A stretch of DNA of 18,208 bases from Pseudomonadota bacterium. Lineage in GTDB: Bacteria > Pseudomonadota > Alphaproteobacteria > Rhizobiales > Phreatobacteraceae. A model generated the notes under the pieces. That model saw only the letters and a list, made by a program, of their open reading frames with translations, did no database searches and was not told the DNA's origin. The position numbers and the translations under genes are program-made. Shown one piece after another: positions 6,848-13,907 of the stretch (positions are counted from its first letter, which is position 1; each line of letters begins with the position of its first letter). The stretch covers positions 1 through 18,208 of the forward strand of contig JAEZGJ010000164.1 of the NCBI GenBank assembly GCA_023416965.1, read 5' to 3'.

Positions 6848-7681
6848 ATGTCCAAGCCCTATCCGATGCTGACCGCCGGCCGCCTGGAGCGTCCCGACGG
6901 GGCGGTGATCCACTACGAGACGGGCGGCGAGGGGCCGGCCGTGGTCTTCGCGCACGGGCTCGGCGGCAATCACCTGAGCTGGTGGCAATCGGCGCCGGTC
7001 TTCGCGCAGTGGCACAAGGTCGTGACCTTCTCGCACCGCGGCTTTGCGCCCTCGACCGCGCCCGGCGGCGTCGCCGATCCGACGCTCTATGCCGGCGATC
7101 TCCTCGCCCTGCTCGACCATCTCGGCATCGCCAGGGCGGTGATCATCGGCCAGTCGATGGGCGGCTGGTCCTGCGTGGAGACGGCGCTGGCCGCCCCCGA
7201 GCGCGTTGCCGGGCTGGTCATGGCCTGCACGACCGGATCCTTCGACTATGACGGTTTCGGCGACCCGCAGGTGCAGGCCTGGCGCCAGGCCATGCCGGTG
7301 CGTCTGGCGGATTTCGCCGCCCGCGGCATCCACCGGGCGGCGGGCGAACGGATGGCCGAGGACAATCCGTCGCTACACGCCCTCTACCAGGGAATCGACC
7401 GGCTAACCTTCGGCCTCGACAAGGACGACGTGGGCAAGCGGATCCGCGTCATGCGCACGCGCGGCGCCGCCGATGCCGCCCGCATGACCTGTCCGGCGCT
7501 GTTCGTGATCGGGTCGGAGGACCCGCTGATCTGCCCGAGGGGTATCGAACTCGTCGCCGAAAGCTGGCCGCGCGCGTCGATCCACCGGGTCGAGGGCGCC
7601 GGCCATTCCGTCTATTTCGAGCACGCGATGCGGTTCAACAAGGTCGTCAACGAGTTCCTCGGGACGATCGGCTGGACCTGA
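6848..7681 (+). CDS. Alpha/beta-fold hydrolase
   Basis: The product is 277 residues, a typical single-domain alpha/beta hydrolase of the lactone/ester hydrolase type. The catalytic triad is readable: nucleophile Ser103 in GQSMGG (101-106), Asp225 in GSEDPL, and His253 in GAGHS. The oxyanion-hole motif is HGLGGN (36-41), and the strand before it (AVVFAH) is as expected. There is no signal peptide, so it should be cytoplasmic. The ATG at 6848 has AGGAG (6834-6838) nine bases upstream. The long frame upstream of this ATG is antisense to the dehydrogenase gene and is not part of the protein. The gene ends in TGA that forms TGATCA with the motB stop. The divergent partner suggests a shared substrate or regulator, but nothing shows which. 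Confidence 0.92.
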   Translation: MSKPYPMLTAGRLERPDGAVIHYETGGEGPAVVFAHGLGGNHLSWWQSAPVFAQWHKVVTFSHRGFAPSTAPGGVADPTLYAGDLLALLDHLGIARAVIIGQSMGGWSCVETALAAPERVAGLVMACTTGSFDYDGFGDPQVQAWRQAMPVRLADFAARGIHRAAGERMAEDNPSLHALYQGIDRLTFGLDKDDVGKRIRVMRTRGAADAARMTCPALFVIGSEDPLICPRGIELVAESWPRASIHRVEGAGHSVYFEHAMRFNKVVNEFLGTIGWT

Positions 7682-8506
7682 TCAATTGCCGAGGAAGGCG
7701 CGCGGCGCGACGGGGGCTTCCTTCATGAGCAGGATGGACACTCGCCGGTTGGCGGCGAGATAGGGATCGTCGGGGAACATCGGCTCGCTATCGCCCTTGC
7801 CGGTGACCGCGAAGATGCGGTCGGGGGGCAGGCCATGCTCCTCCATGATCATGCGGACGGCGTTGGCCCGGTCGGCGGTGAGGTCCCAGGGGCCGTACCC
7901 GGGGCGACCCAGGACGCGAGCGCCCGAGGTGTGGCCGGTGATGGTGATGCGGTTCGACAATTGCCGCAGGGCCGGGGTCAGCGCCGCGATCAGGCGACGC
8001 GTCCGCTCGTATGGCTCGCGGCCGTCGGGCGGGAACATGGCGCGGCCGTCCTGGTCGACGATCTGGATGTCGAGACCGTCCGGGCGCTCCTCCATGATGA
8101 TGTTCTTCGAGAGTTCGGCGATCTCGGGCATGGCCTGCAGGGCCTGGCGCAGGCTGGCCGCGGCCAATGCCATGCGGCGGTCGGCCATGGCGTTGATGGC
8201 GTCCGGGTTGCGCTCGTCGGTGCGCGGTGCCGGCCTGTCGGTCGGTGATTCGGGGGTGGAGGAGAGGTTCTGGATGAAGGGCCGCGTCGGGATGCCGTGC
8301 AGCTCGATCATGCCCGTCAGGCTGGTGTTGCTGGTCGTGCCGAAGGCCTCGCGGAACGAGCCCGTCATCATGTGCTTCTTGCGTTCGTCCTGGTTCGACG
8401 TCGCGACGAGCACGACGAAGAAGGACATGAGCAGGGCCATCAGGTCGGCGAAAGTGACATACCAGCCGTGGCCGCCGGCATGACCTCCACCCTTGCGCTT
8501 TGCCAT
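7682..8506 (-). CDS. motB: Flagellar stator protein MotB/PomB with OmpA-like peptidoglycan-binding domain
   Basis: The product is 274 residues. A short basic N-terminus leads to one membrane helix, FADLMALLMSFFVVLVA (19-35), in which Asp21 is the ion-binding residue (Asp32 of E. coli MotB, Asp24 of PomB). The plug region follows at about 40-56, then a linker rich in Pro and charged residues, then an OmpA/MotB domain at about 147-263 with GHTSG (191-195), WDLTADRANAV (207-217) and NRRVSI (253-258), which anchors the stator to peptidoglycan. The helix reads more like PomB than E. coli MotB. The start is seven bases after the motA stop, with GAGGT overlapping that stop. Ion specificity (Na+ versus H+) is inference. 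Confidence 0.94.
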   Translation of the reverse strand: MAKRKGGGHAGGHGWYVTFADLMALLMSFFVVLVATSNQDERKKHMMTGSFREAFGTTSNTSLTGMIELHGIPTRPFIQNLSSTPESPTDRPAPRTDERNPDAINAMADRRMALAAASLRQALQAMPEIAELSKNIIMEERPDGLDIQIVDQDGRAMFPPDGREPYERTRRLIAALTPALRQLSNRITITGHTSGARVLGRPGYGPWDLTADRANAVRMIMEEHGLPPDRIFAVTGKGDSEPMFPDDPYLAANRRVSILLMKEAPVAPRAFLGN

Positions 8507-8513
8507 GGTGACC

Positions 8514-9284
8514 TCAGGCTGCTTCGGCCAGTGCGTGGCGATCGTGCGGGGTCAGATAGGCCAGCAGCATCTCCTTGACGACCTGCGGGCTCTTCTGATT
8601 GCGGATCTGGATGACCCCGTCGATGATGATCGAGCGGTTGAGGTCCTCCTCGGCCATCTTCAGGTGGCATTTGTCGGCGATCGGCAGACAGACGAAGTTG
8701 GACACGACGGCGCCGTACAGCGTGGCAAGCAGCGCCATGGCCATGATGGGGCCGAGCTTGGACGGATCGGTCATGTTGGCGAACATGTTGACCATGCCGA
8801 GAATGGTGCCGACCATGCCGAAGGCGGGGGCGCAATCGCCGATGGAGCGATAGACCTTCTGGGCCTCGTCGAGCTGCATGTACACGTTGTCCTTGTCCGT
8901 CTCCATCGTCTGGCGAATGAAGTCGGCGTCGTAGCCGTCGGCGATGTAGCGGATGCCCTGGGCAAGGGTCGGGTCCGAGACGTCGAGCTTCTCCAGCGCG
9001 TTCGGGCCCTGCTTGCGGGCGACGTCGGCGATGCGGGCGAGTTCCTCAACCAGTTCGCGCGGGCTCGACTGCGGCATGGCGAGGACCGCCTTGAAGCCCA
9101 TCGGCAGGCTGTGGGCGATGACGCCGAGCGGGAACCGGGCCATGGTGGCCACGGCCGAACCGCCGAAGATGATGATGACCGCGTGCTTGTCGAAGTACTG
9201 GGCGAAATTGCCGCCGTCGATCATGATGAGGGTGACGATGACGCCGATGGCCCCAACAAGCCCGAGGATTGTGGCGATATCCAT
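8514..9284 (-). CDS. motA: Flagellar stator protein MotA/PomA
   Basis: The product is 256 residues with four membrane segments, at about 4-22, 34-52, 152-172 and 182-202. It is the short form, like PomA (about 253), rather than the 295-residue E. coli MotA. The cytoplasmic-loop charges of PomA (Arg88, Lys89, Glu96) have counterparts Arg90, Lys91 and Glu98 in DVARKQGPNALEKLDV. The two conserved prolines of the torque helices are Pro153 (DCAPAFGMVGT) and Pro201 (CLPIADK). It forms the ion channel of the flagellar stator together with MotB. The ATG at 9284 has GGAG about seven bases upstream. No other flagellar gene is present in the window. A CtrA-like box lies upstream. Confidence 0.94.
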   Translation of the reverse strand: MDIATILGLVGAIGVIVTLIMIDGGNFAQYFDKHAVIIIFGGSAVATMARFPLGVIAHSLPMGFKAVLAMPQSSPRELVEELARIADVARKQGPNALEKLDVSDPTLAQGIRYIADGYDADFIRQTMETDKDNVYMQLDEAQKVYRSIGDCAPAFGMVGTILGMVNMFANMTDPSKLGPIMAMALLATLYGAVVSNFVCLPIADKCHLKMAEEDLNRSIIIDGVIQIRNQKSPQVVKEMLLAYLTPHDRHALAEAA

Positions 9285-9320
9285 CGTGGTCTCCGAACGC
9301 GCAACCTTGCTGGTACCGGA

Positions 9321-9326
9321 CTGTAG
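9321..9326 (-). promoter_or_regulatory. Possible -10 element of the motAB operon
   Basis: On the minus strand CTACAG lies about 37 bp before the motA start and ten bases downstream of the second half of the CtrA-like box. It has five of six matches to the rhizobial -10 form CTATAT only if C and G are tolerated, so this is weak on its own. No TTG-type -35 element precedes it, which would be expected for an activator-dependent promoter. Confidence 0.25.
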
Positions 9327-9336
9327 AAGGCGGCAC

Positions 9337-9351
9337 CTAAGACTTGCTTAA
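9337..9351 (-). promoter_or_regulatory. CtrA-box-like site upstream of motA
   Basis: Reading the minus strand, the site is TTAA-GCAAGTC-TTAG, which matches the CtrA consensus TTAA-N7-TTAA with exact spacing and one mismatch. It lies 53-67 bp before the motA start, where an activator would be expected. CtrA controls flagellar genes in many alphaproteobacteria. In GC-rich DNA such an AT-rich paired site is unlikely at a given place, but no binding data are visible here. Confidence 0.42.
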
Positions 9352-9382
9352 GGTTGCCATGGCCTTGCCGTTTTTGGGCGAC

Positions 9383-9411
9383 TTGCGGAGGCCGCCACGC
9401 GGGCGCTAAAG
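9383..9411 (+). promoter_or_regulatory. Candidate promoter of the small lipoprotein gene
   Basis: TTGCGG (9383-9388) and CTAAAG (9406-9411) are separated by 17 bases, the same TTG-N20-CTA geometry seen before dctP, lepB and the gene at 18146. Transcription would begin near 9418, giving a leader of about 24 bases that contains the GAGGGAGAGG ribosome site of the lipoprotein gene. Confidence 0.4.
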
Positions 9412-9441
9412 GGCATTCGTCATCGAGGGAGAGGTAGAGCC

Positions 9442-9639
9442 ATGAACAGACAGATCCTCGCGGGCCTGGCCGTCGTCGCCATGGCCGGGCTCGCCGGCTG
9501 CGCCCAGACCCAGCCAGCCGCGCCCCCCGGGCCGCCGGTGGTCAATGCGACACCGCCGCCGCTGCCGCCGGATCCCGCCCTTGGCCCCCACGCGAACCAG
9601 GGCGAGAGCCAGCCGCAGGGCAACCGTCGCCGGCGCTGA
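9442..9639 (+). CDS. Small Pro-rich lipoprotein
   Basis: The product is 65 residues. The first 19 are a lipoprotein signal peptide with lipobox LAGC, so Cys20 would be lipid-modified and become the first residue. The mature part of about 46 residues is rich in Pro, Ala and Gly and ends in a basic run NRRRR; it is probably unstructured. A strong ribosome site (GAGGGAGAGG, 9426-9435) precedes the ATG. No family is recognised; small entericidin-like or peptidoglycan-facing lipoproteins of this kind are common in alphaproteobacteria. The gene is divergent from motA and is followed by the GST-like gene after 72 bp. Confidence 0.78.
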   Translation: MNRQILAGLAVVAMAGLAGCAQTQPAAPPGPPVVNATPPPLPPDPALGPHANQGESQPQGNRRRR

Positions 9640-9711
9640 GGCTCCGCCACCATTTCGCCATGGCGCGCCGCTTTCCTGCGTCATTCCGTCTCGCCCGTCG
9701 CGGGAGTCATC

Positions 9712-10353
9712 GTGGCCGCCTATCGCCTCCACTGCTTCGCCCAGTCGGGCAATGCCTACAAGGTCGCGCTGATGCTCGCGGCCTGCGGCCTCGACTGGGA
9801 GCCGGTCCTCGTCCGCTTCTTCGACGGCGCGACGCGGGACGCCGCCTGGCGTCAGGAGGTCAATGCCATGGGCGAGGTGCCGGTTCTCGAGCACGAGGGC
9901 CGGAGGCTGTCGCAATCGGGAGCCATCCTCACCTATCTGGCGCGGCGGAGCGGCAAGTTCGCCGCGGCGAACGAGGACGAGGAGTTCGACATCCTCCGCT
10001 GGATCCTCTTCGACAACCACAAGTTCACCAGCTATTTCGCCACACACCGCTTCATGCTGTCGCTCGCTGGCAAGCCGGCCGATCCCGCCGTGCTGTCCTT
10101 CCTGCGCGGGCGGATCGACGGCGCCCTCTCGCTTGTGGACAGGCACCTTGCGGCGACCCCGTTCCTCGTTGCCGGCCGCCCGACCATCGCCGACATGTCG
10201 ATTGCCGGCTACATGTTCTATCCCCAGACTGAGACCGGCTACGACATCGAGGCCAGCTACCCTCATCTCCATGCCTGGCGGGAGCGGATGGCGGCGCTGC
10301 CCGGATGGAAGGCTCCCTACGACATGATGCCCGATGCCCTGCCTGCGGCCTGA
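9712..10353 (+). CDS. Glutathione S-transferase family protein
   Basis: The product is 213 residues, the normal length of a cytosolic GST. The N-terminal thioredoxin-like domain shows LHCFAQSGNAYKVALML (6-22) with Ser12 where the catalytic Ser is usual, the cis-proline motif GEVPVL (54-59; Pro57), and the glutathione-binding pair Gln68-Ser69 in LSQSGAIL. The C-terminal helical domain has the N-capping motif GRPTIADMSIAGY (155-167, Asp161). The start is GTG at 9712, supported by GGGAG five bases upstream. It could conjugate glutathione to an electrophile or act as a reductase or isomerase; the substrate is unknown. A lipoprotein gene follows after 13 bp. Confidence 0.92.
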   Translation: MAAYRLHCFAQSGNAYKVALMLAACGLDWEPVLVRFFDGATRDAAWRQEVNAMGEVPVLEHEGRRLSQSGAILTYLARRSGKFAAANEDEEFDILRWILFDNHKFTSYFATHRFMLSLAGKPADPAVLSFLRGRIDGALSLVDRHLAATPFLVAGRPTIADMSIAGYMFYPQTETGYDIEASYPHLHAWRERMAALPGWKAPYDMMPDALPAA

Positions 10354-10366
10354 ACGGACAGACTCC

Positions 10367-10873
10367 ATGAACACGCGTGCCGCCGCCATCATCCTCCCGG
10401 TCCTGTTCCTGGCCGCCTGCATGGGCCGGGAGACACCCGTCGCCGTTCCTGCGCCGGTTCCGGCCGCACCCGTGCAGCGGGTGGAGACCGCCGCCCTGCC
10501 GGCACCTGCGGTCCAGTCCGCTCCCGCAGCACCCGTCCCGGTGTCGGGCCGCGCGGTCGCCACGGCGCCGTCGCGCATCGAGGTCGACAGCATGCGCACC
10601 GCACCGGGCGCGCGGGAGAGCACGAGCCTCACCAATGTGTCCCGCGTGTCCACCGGGGCCCCGACCGGCGGAAACGCGCTCGGCGGGACCATCGTCAGCG
10701 GCCAGTCGGCGGGCGTGATCCCCACCACGGTCGACCGCAACCGCGAGCCGCCGCGGCGGATCACGGCACCGCGCGATCCGCTCGGACCCGGCACCCCGCC
10801 GCCGGTGATTGCGCCGGAGCTGCGTGACACGACCGGCCGGACCATCCGCAACCGGCAGGAGGTGCAGTTCTAG
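10367..10873 (+). CDS. Ala/Pro-rich lipoprotein of unknown function
   Basis: The product is 168 residues. The signal peptide ends in lipobox LAAC, with Cys18 as the modified residue. The next 50 residues are almost only Ala, Pro and Val, a likely flexible tether. The rest is low in hydrophobic residues, with Thr/Ser/Gly-rich and basic segments (DRNREPPRRITAPRD) and an end DTTGRTIRNRQEVQF. This looks like an envelope protein extended from the outer membrane, but I recognise no domain. The ATG at 10367 lies 13 bp after the GST stop; the ribosome site is weak, and the frame begins at 10334 inside the GST gene, so the exact start is set by the lipobox. Confidence 0.75.
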   Translation: MNTRAAAIILPVLFLAACMGRETPVAVPAPVPAAPVQRVETAALPAPAVQSAPAAPVPVSGRAVATAPSRIEVDSMRTAPGARESTSLTNVSRVSTGAPTGGNALGGTIVSGQSAGVIPTTVDRNREPPRRITAPRDPLGPGTPPPVIAPELRDTTGRTIRNRQEVQF

Positions 10874-10905
10874 CCGCGCTTTCTTGCGGACATCTGCGAA
10901 ACAGA

Positions 10906-10920
10906 CGCCGCCCTGCGGCG
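10906..10920 (+). terminator. Short GC hairpin after the lipoprotein gene, possible terminator
   Basis: CGCCGC and GCGGCG pair perfectly across a three-base loop, 33 bp after the lipoprotein stop. There is no U-tract, so intrinsic termination is doubtful; it may be part of a Rho-dependent end or simply chance in GC-rich DNA. Confidence 0.22.
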
Positions 10921-10974
10921 CGATCCGGCCGCATCACCGGCATGGGACAAGCTTGGGGAACCCGGAGCGTCCCC

Positions 10975-12345
10975 ATGCCCACCGCCCCTTGTCATTGCTT
11001 GCCGGCGCGCCTTGCCCGCCGTTTCGCGAGCCTCACCCTGCTGCTGACGGCGATGATGGCGGGGGTCACGGCAGGCTCCACCCAGCCGGCACTCCCCCCG
11101 TGCAGCCTCGGCGACACCGACTGGCGGACGGATCCCGTGTTCCAGGCGAGCCGCCACCCCTCGGAGCGGAGGAGGCCGGTCGGCGAACTGCGCTGCCGGA
11201 CCGTCGAAACCAGCCTGTCCCCAATGGGAGCCGACCAGTTGCGGATCGTGCGCGCAAAGGTCTTCGAGGCCCGCGGTGCGGAAGAGGGGATCGAACAGCC
11301 GGTCAACCTGTTCGTCCTCTCCCGCGAGGGAGCCGGGGGGCCGCAGGTCCTCGCACGTTTCCTCGAGCCCTACGACATTTCCCGGGACCAGCCGTACTTC
11401 CACATGCTGGTGCACCGGCACGGGGAGGGGTTCATCGTCGAGCTCGGCGAAAAGGTGCCGAGCGCCTATCACATCGCCGGCGACAGCGTGACGCGGATCG
11501 ACGCCCATGCCTGGGTCCAGGGCGTCGGTGCGGTGGCCTGTCCGGGATGGCAGCATGGTCCTGTTCGCAGGGTGTCCTTCAGCGGGATGCGCGGCTTCGT
11601 CTCGATCTTCCGCGCGGGCTCCGATGATCCCGCCCGCCCCGGCAGCGCCTTCGACGCGGGCCAGGCGATCGAGGTGGATCTCGCCCTTGACGGGGATCGG
11701 CTGGTCTCACGGGGAGCGCGGGTCGTCGAGCCGTCGTTCATTCAGGATGTGGAAGACTGGACGGCCTTCGTCGAGGCGCGAGCGGACGCCGCGCGCGCGA
11801 GGCGACGCCTGCCGGCCGGCACGGAACCCTGCGACATCGCGGGCTGGTCGAACGATCCCGATCCCGCAGGTATGAACGTGCGCGCGGCGCCCGGCCCATC
11901 GGCCCGGGTGGTCGGCAAGGTTCCGCCGCCCTGGAAGGCACCGGATCCCTCCGGCGACAGGGGCGAGACTTTCCGCTCGGAGTTCCGGATCATCGGCTAT
12001 CGCGACGGCTGGTTCCTGGTCCGCGACATTTCGGCGCCGGGCGTGGCTTACGGGGAGCGCTATCCCCGCAACCGCCCCCAGCCGTATCGGGGCCAGGGCT
12101 GGGTCTCCGCGCGCCTCGTCGGTGCCGCGCTTGCCAATGGCGGCATGCCGCCCGGCCGGCTTTTCCTCGCGCCGAGCGCCCATGCCGCCACGCGCCCTGC
12201 CATGCGCCAGGGCGAACCGGTCTCCACCGGCGACATCGTCGAACGGCTGCACGCCTGTTCGGGAAACTGGGGTCTCGTGGAGATCGAGGGGGCGCGCGGC
12301 TGGTGGAGCGGCATCTGCGCGAACCAGGTGACGAATTGCAGCTGA
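10975..12345 (+). CDS. Secreted protein with C-terminal SH3-like domains
   Basis: The product is 456 residues from the ATG at 10975 (GGAG seven bases upstream); an ATG at 10942 in the same frame has no ribosome site. A Sec signal peptide covers about residues 1-43 (basic region, then LTLLLTAMMAGVTAG). The central 240 residues have Cys residues and beta-rich sequence of no family I know. From about 286, CDIAGWSND followed by GMNVRAAPGPSARVVGKVPP is a clear bacterial SH3-type start (NVRAxPGxxxxVVGKV), ending in QGWVSARLVG. A second SH3-like unit spans about 391-456 (GRLFLAPSAHAA, GNWGLVEIEGARGWW). Such domains often bind peptidoglycan or protein partners in the periplasm. Role unknown; the neighbouring signal peptidase gene belongs to a separate unit. 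Confidence 0.8.
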   Translation: MPTAPCHCLPARLARRFASLTLLLTAMMAGVTAGSTQPALPPCSLGDTDWRTDPVFQASRHPSERRRPVGELRCRTVETSLSPMGADQLRIVRAKVFEARGAEEGIEQPVNLFVLSREGAGGPQVLARFLEPYDISRDQPYFHMLVHRHGEGFIVELGEKVPSAYHIAGDSVTRIDAHAWVQGVGAVACPGWQHGPVRRVSFSGMRGFVSIFRAGSDDPARPGSAFDAGQAIEVDLALDGDRLVSRGARVVEPSFIQDVEDWTAFVEARADAARARRRLPAGTEPCDIAGWSNDPDPAGMNVRAAPGPSARVVGKVPPPWKAPDPSGDRGETFRSEFRIIGYRDGWFLVRDISAPGVAYGERYPRNRPQPYRGQGWVSARLVGAALANGGMPPGRLFLAPSAHAATRPAMRQGEPVSTGDIVERLHACSGNWGLVEIEGARGWWSGICANQVTNCS

Positions 12346-12357
12346 ACGCCGTTGTCG

Positions 12358-12386
12358 TTGCATGACCTCGCCGCGGCGGGCTATAG
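12358..12386 (+). promoter_or_regulatory. Candidate promoter of the lepB-rnc-era operon
   Basis: TTGCAT (12358-12363) and CTATAG (12381-12386) are 17 bases apart; CTATAG matches the rhizobial -10 form CTATAT in five of six positions. Transcription would begin near 12393, between the stop of the SH3-domain gene and lepB. That leaves about 25 bases before the GTG at 12418, including its GAGG ribosome site. Confidence 0.5.
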
Positions 12387-12417
12387 GGCGGGCTCATTCG
12401 ACATGAGGTTCGAGCGC

Positions 12418-13155
12418 GTGGCCGAAGACAACAAGGGCGGACTGGGCGAGACGGTCCGCGTGGTGATCCACGCGCTGCTGATCGCCTTCGTGATCCGCAC
12501 ATTCCTGTTCCAGCCGTTCAACATCCCCTCGGGTTCGATGAAGGAGACGCTGCTGGTCGGCGACTATCTCTTCGTCTCCAAATTCTCCTACGGCTATTCG
12601 AAATATTCGTTCCCCTTCTCGCCGAACCTGTTCGACGGGCGGATCATGGGCTCGGTGCCGAACCGCGGCGACGTGGTGGTCTTCCGCCTGCCTCGCGAGC
12701 CCGACGTCGACTACATCAAGCGCGTGATCGGCCTGCCGGGCGACCGCATCCAGATGATCAATGGCCAGGTGCACATCAACGGCACGGCGGTGCCGCGCGA
12801 GCGCATCGACGATTTCATGGACAACGAGGACGGCCGGCAGGTGCGCACCCGGCGCTATCGCGAGACGCTGCCGAACGGCGTGTCTTATACCACTCTCGAC
12901 CTCTACGAGAACGGCTTCTACGACAATACGCCGGTCTATGAGGTGCCGCAGGGCCATGTCTTCGTCATGGGCGACAACCGCGACAATTCCACCGACAGCC
13001 GCGTGCTGAGCCAGGTCGGTCCGATCCCCCTCGACCATCTGATCGGCCGCGCCCAGGTGCTGTTCTTCTCCATCGAGGAGGGCGAGCGCGCCTGGGCTTT
13101 CTGGCGCTGGCCCTGGTCGATCCGGTGGACGCGGTTCGGAACCCTGGTGAGGTGA
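12418..13155 (+). CDS. lepB: Signal peptidase I
   Basis: The product is 245 residues, normal for alphaproteobacterial LepB, which cleaves Sec and Tat signal peptides on the outer face of the inner membrane. One N-terminal helix (13-32) is followed by box B NIPSGSMKETLLVGDYL with catalytic Ser40, box C GDVVVFRLP, box D DYIKRVIGLPGDR with catalytic Lys101, and box E GDNRDNSTDSR (185-195). I chose GTG 12418, with GAGG (12405-12408) nine bases upstream and room for the predicted transcription start near 12393; ATG 12403, which would add MRFER, is the alternative. The gene overlaps rnc, beginning the conserved lepB-rnc-era-recO operon. Confidence 0.96.
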   Translation: MAEDNKGGLGETVRVVIHALLIAFVIRTFLFQPFNIPSGSMKETLLVGDYLFVSKFSYGYSKYSFPFSPNLFDGRIMGSVPNRGDVVVFRLPREPDVDYIKRVIGLPGDRIQMINGQVHINGTAVPRERIDDFMDNEDGRQVRTRRYRETLPNGVSYTTLDLYENGFYDNTPVYEVPQGHVFVMGDNRDNSTDSRVLSQVGPIPLDHLIGRAQVLFFSIEEGERAWAFWRWPWSIRWTRFGTLVR

Positions 13156-13907
13156 CGGGAGTCGTGGCGCCGGGTCGCAAAGCCAAGGCCCAGCGGGCGA
13201 GCCTGGAGGAGATCGAGGCCAGGATCGGTCACGTCTTCTCCGACAAGGGACTGCTCGTCCGTGCGCTCACCCACCCGAGCGCGGTCTCGGGCATCGAGAA
13301 GCGATCCGGCTCCTACCAGCGGCTGGAATTCCTCGGCGACCGGGTGCTCGGCCTCGCCGTCGCCGCCATGCTGTTCGGGGCCCTGCCGGAGGACGACGAG
13401 GGCACCCTGTCGAAGCGCCTGTCGGACCTCGTGCGGGCGGAGACCTGCGCCGAGGTGGCCGTGGCCCTGGGTCTCGGGGACGGCGTCCATGTGGGCCCCA
13501 CCGAGAGCCAGACCGCCGTAGGGCGACGCCCTGGCGTTCTCGCCGACCTCTGCGAGGCGGTGATCGGCGCCATCCATCTCGATGCCGGCTGGCCGGCGGC
13601 GGAGGCCTTCGTCATCCGCAACTGGCGCGGCAGGCTCCTGGCCAATGCCTCGCCGCTGCGCGACGCTAAGAGCGCCCTGCAGGAATGGGCCCAGGGCAGG
13701 GGCTATGCCACCCCCGTCTACCGGGTCGTGTCCCGCACCGGCCCCGACCATGCTCCGATCTTCACCATGGCGGTGATCATTCCGGGCCTTGCCGACGGTA
13801 CCGGCGAGGGCGCCGCCAAGCGGCAGGCCGAGATCGCCGCGGCCACCGCCGTCCTCGTTCGCGAGGGGGTCTGGCCGGCGACCCCGCAGGGAGAGGCCGG
13901 GCCATGA
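13152..13907 (+). CDS. rnc: Ribonuclease III
   Basis: The product is 251 residues from GTG 13152; usual RNase III size is about 225-260. It cuts double-stranded RNA, chiefly in rRNA maturation. The signature SYQRLEFLGDRVLGL holds Glu59 and Asp63, and LADLCEAVIGAI holds Asp132 and Glu135, the four metal-binding residues, all intact. A C-terminal dsRNA-binding domain (about 171-236) begins DAKSALQEWAQ and ends AAKRQAEIAAATAVL. The start is uncertain: GTG 13152 overlaps the lepB stop as GTGA; GTG 13164 has GGGAG but only two bases away; GTG 13125 is further inside lepB. The 3' end overlaps era by ATGA. Confidence 0.95.
   Translation: MTGVVAPGRKAKAQRASLEEIEARIGHVFSDKGLLVRALTHPSAVSGIEKRSGSYQRLEFLGDRVLGLAVAAMLFGALPEDDEGTLSKRLSDLVRAETCAEVAVALGLGDGVHVGPTESQTAVGRRPGVLADLCEAVIGAIHLDAGWPAAEAFVIRNWRGRLLANASPLRDAKSALQEWAQGRGYATPVYRVVSRTGPDHAPIFTMAVIIPGLADGTGEGAAKRQAEIAAATAVLVREGVWPATPQGEAGP

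Noticed and set aside
4290..9310. The 10-mer GCAACCTTGC in two divergent intergenic regions (4290-4299 and 9301-9310)
   Set aside because: A repeated 10-mer is expected many times by chance in 18 kb, and the flanks do not match, so it is not evidence of a shared operator.
9406..10851. A 481-codon minus-strand open frame
   Set aside because: Antisense to the first lipoprotein, GST and second lipoprotein genes. The GST motifs and the two lipoboxes settle the coding strand.
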